Below, one piece after another: positions 57,897 to 64,000 of a stretch of DNA of 64,000 nucleotides. A model generated the notes under the pieces. That model was given only the letters and a program-made list of their open reading frames with translations. It was not told the origin of the DNA and did no database searches. Position numbers and translations under genes: made by a program. Positions within the stretch are counted from its first letter, which is position 1, and the number at the start of each line of letters is the position of its first letter. This DNA comes from Streptomyces sp. Z26 (GTDB taxonomy: Bacteria > Actinomycetota > Actinomycetes > Streptomycetales > Streptomycetaceae): contig NZ_RCHV01000002.1 of assembly GCF_003665095.1 (NCBI RefSeq), forward strand, positions 4,202,501-4,266,500, in the 5' to 3' direction.

Positions 57897-58333
57897 CGTC
57901 CGGGCACACGCGGGGGCCCGCGGGCGGCACGGCCGTCGACTGGACCGGCCTGCGGGCCACGGCCCGGGACGTCATGTCCCGGGCCTACGCCCCGTACTCC
58001 GGCTTCCCCGTCGGCGCCGCGGCGCTCGTCGACGACGGCCGTACGGTCGCCGGGTGCAACGTGGAGAACGCGGCGTACGGCGTCGCGCTCTGCGCCGAGT
58101 GCGGCCTCGTCTCCGAGCTGTACGCCACCGGCGGGGGCCGTCTCACGGCGTTCACCTGCTGCGACCGGCACGGCGAACCGCTGATGCCGTGCGGCCGCTG
58201 CCGCCAGCTGCTGTGGGAGCACGGCGGCCCGGACATGCTGGTCGACACGGCGGGCGGCGTACGGCCGCTGTCCGACCTGCTGCCCGCCGCGTTCGACGCG
58301 AAGGACCTCGCGGAACGCCACGGCGACCGCTGA
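57893..58333 (+). CDS. cdd: cytidine deaminase
   Basis: Converts (deoxy)cytidine to (deoxy)uridine. The 146-residue protein is of the small tetrameric class: zinc ligands Cys67 (in ALCAEC, with the proton-shuttle Glu69), Cys100 and Cys103 (in PCGRCRQ), plus YSGFPVGAAAL and GCNVENAAYG for the ribose and base. The ATG overlaps the permease stop, tying deamination to nucleoside import. Confidence 0.95.
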   Translation: MTSGHTRGPAGGTAVDWTGLRATARDVMSRAYAPYSGFPVGAAALVDDGRTVAGCNVENAAYGVALCAECGLVSELYATGGGRLTAFTCCDRHGEPLMPCGRCRQLLWEHGGPDMLVDTAGGVRPLSDLLPAAFDAKDLAERHGDR

Positions 58334-58418
58334 CCGCTGACCGCCGGGGCAGCCGCGCGCCGCACCACGGCGGCCGCCGAACCGCACGGGTGCCCGCCGC
58401 CGGGCCGGACGACGTCGG

Positions 58419-58456
58419 GACGTACGCCACCAGGACGTACGCCCGCAGGACGTACG
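58419..58456. repeat. GACGTACG repeated three times with 15 bp period
   Basis: Copies at 58419-58426, 58434-58441 and 58449-58456, each containing the CGTACG palindrome, lie 58-95 bp before the deoA start. Equal spacing suggests phased binding sites, but GTACG is also a very common word in this genome. Confidence 0.4.
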
Positions 58457-58513
58457 ACGTCGCCGGGCCGGTCGGGTCGCCCCGTACCACCCGTACCGAA
58501 GGAGCCGAGTCCC

Positions 58514-59785
58514 ATGGACGCGATTTCCGTCATCCGCGCCAAGCGCGACGGACAGCCGCTCAGCGACGACCAGATCGACTGGGTCATCGACGCGTACACA
58601 CGCGGCGAGGTCGCCGACGAGCAGATGTCCGCCCTCGCCATGGCCATCCTGCTGAACGGCATGTCGCGTGCCGAGATCGCCCGTTGGACGGCGGCCATGA
58701 TCGCCTCCGGCGAGCGCATGGACTTCTCCTCGCTCAGCCGCCCCACCGCCGACAAGCACTCCACGGGCGGCGTCGGTGACAAGATCACGCTGCCGCTGGC
58801 ACCGCTGGTCGCGGCGTGCGGCGCCGCCGTACCGCAGCTGTCCGGACGCGGCCTCGGCCACACCGGCGGCACCCTCGACAAGCTGGAGTCGATCCCGGGC
58901 TGGCGGGCGTCGCTCAGCAACCCGGAGATGCTGGACATCCTCGACGCGAGCGGCGCCGTGATCTGCGCGGCGGGCGACGGGCTGGCCCCGGCCGACAAGA
59001 AGCTGTACGCGCTGCGCGACGTCACCGGGACCGTCGAGTCCATCCCGTTGATCGCCAGCTCCATCATGAGCAAGAAGATCGCGGAGGGCACCGGCTCCCT
59101 CGTCCTGGACGTGAAGGTCGGCTCGGGCGCGTTCATGAAGAACGCCGCCGACGCCCGCGAACTCGCCGCCACCATGGTCGGCCTCGGCAACGACCACGGC
59201 GTACGCACCGTCGCCCTGCTCACCGACATGTCCACGCCGCTCGGCCTCACCGCGGGCAACGCCCTGGAGGTACGCGAGTCCCTGCACGTCCTCGCGGGCG
59301 GCGGCCCCAAGGACGTCGTCGACCTCACCCTGGCACTCGCCCGCGAGATGCTGGACGCCGCCGGGCTCACCGACGCCGACCCGGCGAAGGCCCTCGCGGA
59401 CGGCTCCGCCATGGACCACTGGCGCCGCATGATCAGCGCCCAGGGCGGCGACCCCGACGCGCCCCTGCCGACCGCCCGCGAGCGGCACGTGATCCCGGCC
59501 CCGGCCTCCGGCGTGCTCGCCCGCCTCGACGCGTACGCCGTGGGCGTCGCCGCCTGGCGCCTCGGCGCGGGCCGGGCGCGCAAGGAGGACCCGGTGCAGG
59601 CGGGCGCGGGCGTCGAACTCCACGCCAAGCCGGGCGAGGAGGTCACGGAGGGCCAGCCGCTCCTGACGCTGCACACGGACACGCCGGAGCGCTTCCCGTA
59701 CGCGCTGGAGGCACTGGCCGACGCGTACGAGGTCGGCACCCTCGCGGCCTCGCCGCCGCCGATCGTGCTGGACCGCATCGACTGA
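58514..59785 (+). CDS. deoA: thymidine phosphorylase
   Basis: Phosphorolysis of thymidine (and probably deoxyuridine) to base and deoxyribose-1-phosphate. The 423-residue protein has IDWVIDAYTRGEVADEQMSALAM-type helices, the phosphate/anion loop KHSTGGVGDK (81-90), SGRGLGHTGGTLDKLESIPG and VKVGSGAFM. The distal C-terminal domain is complete. It is 180 bp after cdd and could be in the same transcript or have its own promoter near the GACGTACG repeats. Confidence 0.95.
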   Translation: MDAISVIRAKRDGQPLSDDQIDWVIDAYTRGEVADEQMSALAMAILLNGMSRAEIARWTAAMIASGERMDFSSLSRPTADKHSTGGVGDKITLPLAPLVAACGAAVPQLSGRGLGHTGGTLDKLESIPGWRASLSNPEMLDILDASGAVICAAGDGLAPADKKLYALRDVTGTVESIPLIASSIMSKKIAEGTGSLVLDVKVGSGAFMKNAADARELAATMVGLGNDHGVRTVALLTDMSTPLGLTAGNALEVRESLHVLAGGGPKDVVDLTLALAREMLDAAGLTDADPAKALADGSAMDHWRRMISAQGGDPDAPLPTARERHVIPAPASGVLARLDAYAVGVAAWRLGAGRARKEDPVQAGAGVELHAKPGEEVTEGQPLLTLHTDTPERFPYALEALADAYEVGTLAASPPPIVLDRID

Positions 59786-59932
59786 CGCGCGGGGCGCGGA
59801 CGGGGCCGTGCGAGGGCGGAACGTCACTGCTGACCTGCGGGTTTCCCGTACGGGTGACGCTCCGCCGCTGGACCGTTCCGGCAGGGGTTCGGCATGATGG
59901 GATCGGCGACGCACCGATATGAGGAGACCGCC

Positions 59933-60529
59933 ATGACCGCACTCCCCGTCGACCACGGGCCGGACTCCGGCTACGACTGGTACGACGACCAGGTCGTTCG
60001 TGTCTGGAAGGGCACGCTCGTACCCGAGGGCTGCAAGGTGGAGATCATCGAGGGGATCGTCACCGTGGCACCGCCGCCGTCCAACGCACACAACTTCGCC
60101 GCCGAGGAACTCCAGCGGCTGCTCTACACCGCCATGCCCGGGGACTGCGGCGTCTACCAGACCCAGGGTGTCACCATCGGTGGGACCAGCGAGCTGTACA
60201 TCCCGGACCTGGTCGTGCTGGCACGGGAGGTCGTGCGCAACAGTCCTGGGTACGCCGTCCCCGCCGAGGAGGCGTTGCTCACCGTCGAGATCACCTCACG
60301 GGGCAACGCCAACCACGACCGCGTGGCGAAGGCGCGCGGCTACGCGCGGGCCGGGGTCCCGCTGTACCTGCTGCTCGACCCGTGGCACTCCGGCAGGCCG
60401 ACCGCCACGCTGTTCGGGGAGCCCGAGGGCGGGACGTACCGGATGCTCCAGGCCGTCGAGTACGGCGGGGTGCTGACGCTGCCGGAGCCGTTCGACCTGA
60501 AGATCGACACGGCGGTCCTCCAGGACTGA
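59933..60529 (+). CDS. Uma2 family (PD-(D/E)XK-like) protein
   Basis: A 198-residue protein of the Uma2/DUF820 family, very common in Streptomyces. EIIEGIVTVAPPPSNAHN opens the domain; YIPDLVVLAREV supplies the Asp and LTVEITSRGNANHDRVAKARGY the Glu and Lys of a restriction-endonuclease-like fold. Activity and target are unknown. The ATG at 59933 follows GAGGAG. It is not obviously related to the nucleoside genes around it. Confidence 0.85.
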   Translation: MTALPVDHGPDSGYDWYDDQVVRVWKGTLVPEGCKVEIIEGIVTVAPPPSNAHNFAAEELQRLLYTAMPGDCGVYQTQGVTIGGTSELYIPDLVVLAREVVRNSPGYAVPAEEALLTVEITSRGNANHDRVAKARGYARAGVPLYLLLDPWHSGRPTATLFGEPEGGTYRMLQAVEYGGVLTLPEPFDLKIDTAVLQD

Positions 60530-60563
60530 CGGCCGCCCCCACCCCCGTCCCGGCCCCGCGGTC

Positions 60564-61853
60564 TCAGCCCGCCGCCACCGTCGTCGCCGTCGCGCGCGAC
60601 TCCCGTACGGCGCGCCGCGTCGCGTACAGCGTCACGCACGCCGCCAGCGCCAGCGCCGCCAGGGCGAAGGCGGCCGTGGCGCCCCAGCCCGCCGCGCGGT
60701 AGGCGAGCGCGCCGACGGCGCCGCCGAGGGAGCTGCCCAGGTAGTACGCCATCTGGTAGAGCGCCGCCGCCTGCGCGCGGCCCGTCGTGACCGTCCCGCT
60801 CACCGCGCCGGAGGCGACGACGTGCCCGGCGAAGAAGCCCGCCGTGATCAGCACCAGACCGGCGATCACCACGGCGAGGCGGCCCGAGAGGGACAGCAGC
60901 AGCCCCGTGGAGGCGGTGCCGATCGCGAGGTACAGCGCGCCGCGCCGCCCGAGCCGGGCGGTGAGCCGCCCGGCGGCGGTGGAGGAGGCGGTGCCGACGA
61001 GGTAGATGACGAAGACCGAGCCCGCCAGCCCCTGGGACAGCCCGAACGCGTCGCCGGTGAGGCGGTAGCCGATCACCGTGTAGACGGACCCGAAGACGGT
61101 CATGAACAGCAGCCCGATCGCGTACAGCCGCAGCAGCAGCGCGTTCCCGAGGTGCCCGCGTACGGTGCGGGCGAGCGCGCGCGGGCTCGCCGCCTGCGGG
61201 GTGAAGTGCCGGGCGCGGGGCGCGAGGACGCAGAACGCGACCACGCACAGCAGCGAGGTCGCGGCCACCGCCGCGAGCGCCGCCCGCCAGCCCCACGCCT
61301 CGGTGACCCAGCCGGTGAGGATGCGGCCGGACATGCCGCCGATGCTGTTGCCCGCGACGAACAGGCCGACCGCGCCGACCAGCGCCTTCGCCCGTACCTC
61401 CTCGGAGAGGAACGCCATGGCGGACGCCGGTACGCCCGCGATGGCCGCGCCCTGCACCACCCGCAGCGCGATCAGCCAGCCCAGCGAGGGCGCGAGGGGC
61501 AGCAGCAGGGCCAGCCCCACGGCGACGCCGAGGGCGACGGTCATGACACGGCGGCGCCCGTAGCGTTCGGAGACGGCGCTGAGCGGCAGGACGGCGAGGG
61601 CCAGCCCGACGGTCGCGCCGGACACGGTCCAGCTGGCGTGGTCGGCGGGGACGCCGAGGTCGGCGGAGATGGTGGGCAGCAGCGCCTGCGTGGCGTACAG
61701 CAGCCCGAACGCGGCCAGCCCGGCGGCGAACAGCGCGAGCGTCATCCGGCGGTAACCGGCCTGCCCCGGGCGGAGCCTGGTCGACTCGGGATCGGTCTCG
61801 GCGGGTACGGAGTCCACCGCTCCGGTGGGCGCGGCCGTGTCGGCGGAAGGCAT
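60564..61853 (-). CDS. MFS transporter, 12-helix type
   Basis: The 429-residue major facilitator protein has twelve hydrophobic segments. The MFS motif A-like loop is SERYGRRRVMTVALG, and a central loop separates the two six-helix halves. Substrate is unknown; relatives include sugar and drug exporters. It is divergent from a LysR gene across 149 bp, which suggests LysR control. The ATG at 61853 has no clear ribosome binding site. Confidence 0.88.
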   Translation of the reverse strand: MPSADTAAPTGAVDSVPAETDPESTRLRPGQAGYRRMTLALFAAGLAAFGLLYATQALLPTISADLGVPADHASWTVSGATVGLALAVLPLSAVSERYGRRRVMTVALGVAVGLALLLPLAPSLGWLIALRVVQGAAIAGVPASAMAFLSEEVRAKALVGAVGLFVAGNSIGGMSGRILTGWVTEAWGWRAALAAVAATSLLCVVAFCVLAPRARHFTPQAASPRALARTVRGHLGNALLLRLYAIGLLFMTVFGSVYTVIGYRLTGDAFGLSQGLAGSVFVIYLVGTASSTAAGRLTARLGRRGALYLAIGTASTGLLLSLSGRLAVVIAGLVLITAGFFAGHVVASGAVSGTVTTGRAQAAALYQMAYYLGSSLGGAVGALAYRAAGWGATAAFALAALALAACVTLYATRRAVRESRATATTVAAG

Positions 61854-61878
61854 GGACCGAACGTACGACCGCGTCCGC

Positions 61879-61927
61879 TGATGCGTCCAATGCGTGGAAC
61901 TGCGAGAATCGTTCCCGTCACGCATCA
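61879..61927. promoter_or_regulatory. inverted repeat between MFS and LysR genes
   Basis: TGATGCGT (61879-61886) and ACGCATCA (61920-61927) are perfect inverted copies 33 bp apart, enclosing the AT-richer centre of the divergent region. The layout would suit a LysR tetramer binding site, but the specific half-site assignment is inference. Confidence 0.4.
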
Positions 61928-62002
61928 CGCCTGTACGGCGCGGTGTCCCGCGCGCCGAGGGGCCGCCCGTACCGCCGTCCGTACGAGAGGGAGCACCGCC
62001 CG

Positions 62003-62917
62003 ATGACCGCCGACCGCTGGGGCGCCGCCCTCACCCCGCGCCTCGCGCACTTCGTCGCCGTCGCCCGGCACGAGCACGTCACCCGGGCCGCGGACGAACT
62101 CGGCGTGCCGCAGTCGACGTTGAGCCGCGCCGTGGCCCGCCTCGAAGCGGACCTGGGGGTGGCCCTCTTCGCGCGCCGTGGCCGTACGGTCGCGCTCACC
62201 CCGGCGGGCCGTACGTTCCTCGCGTCCGCCGAACGGGCCCTGGCCGCCGTCGAGGAGGCCGCCGAGACCGTACGCGCCGACGCCGATCCCGCCGCGGGCA
62301 AGGTCGCGTTCGGCTTCCTGCACTCGCTCGGCTGGGAGACCGTGCCCGGCCTGATCCGCGCCTTCCGCGCCGAACACCCGCGCGTCCGCTTCGCGTTGGT
62401 GCAGAACTACGGCGAGGCGATGCTGGAGCGCCTGCGCGCGGGCGAACTGGACCTCTGCCTCACCTCGCCCGTACCGGACCCGGACGACCCCGACGTGGTC
62501 GCCCGCCGCCTCGACGAGCAGCGGCTCAGCCTGGTCGTACCGGACGACCACCCGCTGGCGGCGCGGAAGCGGGTGCGCCTCGCGGAGGCGGCGGACGAGC
62601 CGTTCGTGACGCTGGAACCGGGGTACGGGCTGCGGCACATGCTCGAAACCCTCTGCGCGGAGGCCGGGTTCCGGCCGCGGATCGCCTTCGAGGGCGAGGA
62701 GACGGAGACCATCCGCGGGCTGGTGGCGGCGGGCCTCGGCGTCGCGCTGCTGCCGCCGCCGGGCATCGCGCGGCCGGGCGTACGCGAGCTGGCGGTCACG
62801 GCGCCGCGCGCGGTCCGCGAGATCGGCCTCGCCTGGTCGCGGGGGCGGGCGGATACCCCGCCGGTGGCCGCGTTCAAGGGCTTCCTGCTCGGCCACCGCG
62901 GGCACCTGCTGCCGTGA
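62003..62917 (+). CDS. LysR family transcriptional regulator
   Basis: A 304-residue regulator with the N-terminal helix-turn-helix (FVAVARHEHVTRAADELGVPQSTLSRAVARLEADLGVALF) and a type 2 periplasmic-like effector domain (GKVAFGFLHSLGWETVPGLI onward). The ATG at 62003 is preceded by GAGAGGGAG. It is divergent from the MFS transporter, its likely target, and convergent with the hydrolase gene. Confidence 0.92.
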   Translation: MTADRWGAALTPRLAHFVAVARHEHVTRAADELGVPQSTLSRAVARLEADLGVALFARRGRTVALTPAGRTFLASAERALAAVEEAAETVRADADPAAGKVAFGFLHSLGWETVPGLIRAFRAEHPRVRFALVQNYGEAMLERLRAGELDLCLTSPVPDPDDPDVVARRLDEQRLSLVVPDDHPLAARKRVRLAEAADEPFVTLEPGYGLRHMLETLCAEAGFRPRIAFEGEETETIRGLVAAGLGVALLPPPGIARPGVRELAVTAPRAVREIGLAWSRGRADTPPVAAFKGFLLGHRGHLLP

Positions 62918-62977
62918 CGTCCGTCGGCCACCTGCTGCCGTACGTCCGCCGCCCCGGCGGCGGGCGGGCGCGGGGGA

Positions 62978-63754
62978 TCAGCGCGGGAGCGAGCTGCCGA
63001 ACCCGGCGGCCAGCGGCATCCGCAGCCCCAGCGGCGGCGGCGCCGCGAGGGCGTCCGCGAGGGGGCGGGCGAAGTCCCGGCCGCCCAGCGTGCCGAGGAC
63101 GAAGTCCTCGGCGAGGGCGGTGACTTCGGCGCGGTGCTGGTGCAACCCGTGCCCGTCGGAGTGCACCTCGAAGCGGCAGACGTCGGCGTTGGTCTTCTTG
63201 GCGCGTTCCGCCAGCCGGTACGACAGCTCCGGGTCGCTCCGCTCGTCGTTCGTGCCGTGCACCAGCAGTACCCGCCGCCCGGCCAACTGCGCCACCGGCT
63301 CCCGCTCGACCGCGCCCGGCTCGTCCGCCGGGTCGGGCAGCCACGGAGCGATGGCCAGCACGGCGCTGACGGCCGGGTGCCCGCCCGCGCGCAGTGCCGC
63401 GCGCCCGCCCACGTCCGTACCGACGAGGCAGACGGACACGTCGCCGTAGCGCCGCACCACCTCGTCGACGGCCCACTCGGTGTCGGCCACGGGGTGGGCG
63501 GCGGCGCCGTTCCAGCCGCGGTAGCGGTAGTGGACGAGGTGGACCGCCAGGGCCTCCTCCTGGCCCGCGCGCGCGATCCGGCGCGCCAGCGGCAGCGCGG
63601 CGGCGACGGACACGGCGGAGCGGCGGCGCAGGCCGCGGGGCTCGCCGCCGGGCAGCAGGAGTACGACTCCCTGCACCGATCGGCGTTCACCCATCGGCCG
63701 CCCCAACTTGGCTTCCCGGTCCGGCAGTCGGTCCGGCGACGCTTGCTGAGCCAT
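62978..63754 (-). CDS. alpha/beta hydrolase with Asp at the nucleophile position
   Basis: The 258-residue protein has an alpha/beta-hydrolase pattern: VVLLLPGGEP near the start (oxyanion region), CLVGTDVGGRAAL at the nucleophile elbow, VLLVHGTNDERSDP for the acid and VHSDGHGLHQH for the His. The elbow has Asp in place of the usual Ser. Asp nucleophiles occur in epoxide hydrolases and dehalogenases, but the rest of the protein looks more like a dienelactone-hydrolase-type esterase. ATG at 63754, divergent from adenosine deaminase. Confidence 0.8.
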   Translation of the reverse strand: MAQQASPDRLPDREAKLGRPMGERRSVQGVVLLLPGGEPRGLRRRSAVSVAAALPLARRIARAGQEEALAVHLVHYRYRGWNGAAAHPVADTEWAVDEVVRRYGDVSVCLVGTDVGGRAALRAGGHPAVSAVLAIAPWLPDPADEPGAVEREPVAQLAGRRVLLVHGTNDERSDPELSYRLAERAKKTNADVCRFEVHSDGHGLHQHRAEVTALAEDFVLGTLGGRDFARPLADALAAPPPLGLRMPLAAGFGSSLPR

Positions 63755-63896
63755 GGCAGAACGATGACAGAAGGCGGGGTGCGACCGCCCGTGCCCGTTG
63801 ATCACCTTTGGGTATCGAAGCGCGGTCCCCGCCTGCCTGTTCGGAAGCGGACGGGCCCGCTCCGGCGGGTACGGGGAAGCGCCGCGCACTGCCGAT

Positions 63897-63918
63897 CTAC
63901 GCGCGTAGGCGTTACAGT
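63897..63918 (+). promoter_or_regulatory. promoter and CTACGCGCGTAG operator of adenosine deaminase
   Basis: The perfect 12 bp palindrome at 63897-63908 sits four bases before a TACAGT -10 box (63913-63918), which itself ends six bases before the ATG. The message is therefore probably leaderless and under the same control as the nucleoside-import genes. Confidence 0.6.
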
Positions 63919-63924
63919 GCGAAG

Positions 63925-64000
63925 ATGACGAGCGAGTCCCCTCTCACCCTCCCCACGAGGGAGCAGATCCGCCGCGCCCCGAAGGCGCTGCTGCACGACC
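63925..64000 (+). CDS. add: adenosine deaminase (5' end only)
   Basis: Only the first 25 codons are inside the window: MTSESPLTLPTREQIRRAPK followed by ALLHD. IRRAPKALLHD is the characteristic streptomycete adenosine deaminase N-terminus just before the metal-binding HxH. The enzyme would convert adenosine to inosine. Location after cdd and deoA and the shared operator support this. Confidence 0.75.
   Translation, partial: MTSESPLTLPTREQIRRAPKALLHD

Overview
The window is a high-GC actinobacterial chromosome segment, almost certainly Streptomyces. The signs are very high G+C at third codon positions, many GTG starts, 1-4 nt stop/start overlaps, GC-rich hairpin terminators without U-tracts, and a gene order that from memory resembles the S. 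coelicolor core from roughly SCO4810 to SCO4901. No rRNA, tRNA, insertion sequence, prophage or CRISPR array was recognised.

Layout. 1-8.6 kb: the end of a sigma-region-2 protein, a DUF6350-like membrane protein, purine genes purN-purH, an RDD membrane protein, and folD with a small membrane-protein gene. 8.9-11.4 kb: an XRE-type membrane-anchored regulator and malate dehydrogenase. 11.7-19.1 kb: a choline/glycine-betaine osmoprotection operon (betaine-aldehyde dehydrogenase, choline dehydrogenase, ABC ATPase, a duplicated permease, binding lipoprotein). 19.3-27.7 kb: a Ser/Thr kinase, trpS, a 2H phosphoesterase, a YihY/BrkB membrane protein, a D,D-carboxypeptidase, a metallophosphoesterase and a secreted AMIN-like protein. 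27.8-31.2 kb: the sdhCDAB operon. 31.5-41.9 kb: accessory metabolism (a degenerate OHCU decarboxylase-like protein, GH20 hexosaminidase, ECF sigma factor with a membrane partner, amidase, gluconokinase, and a flavin monooxygenase divergent from a TetR-class repressor).

42.0-50.8 kb is the most distinctive region: two divergent arms encoding an acyltransferase, a polysialyltransferase-like protein, a family 2 glycosyltransferase, a DUF6716-like protein, a fused CMP-nonulosonate synthetase/KdsC-like phosphatase, a sialic-acid-synthase (NeuB) homologue and a last unrecognised protein. Together they look like a pathway for a nonulosonic-acid (sialic-acid-like, probably Kdn) cell-wall glycopolymer.

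51.1-64.0 kb is dominated by nucleoside salvage: an M20 amidohydrolase, a BMP-type nucleoside-binding lipoprotein, an ABC importer (ATPase and two permeases), cytidine deaminase, thymidine phosphorylase, a Uma2-like protein, a divergent MFS/LysR pair, an alpha/beta hydrolase and the start of adenosine deaminase. Three promoter regions here carry the palindrome CTACGCGCGTAG or a near copy (before the BMP lipoprotein, before the importer ATPase and before adenosine deaminase). I read this as the operator of a nucleoside regulon whose repressor lies outside the window. Other points to check are a one-base frameshift at the end of the kinase gene, an apparent non-canonical start for the nucleoside-importer ATPase, and twin TTAAC-N3-GTTAA operators at the TetR/monooxygenase pair.
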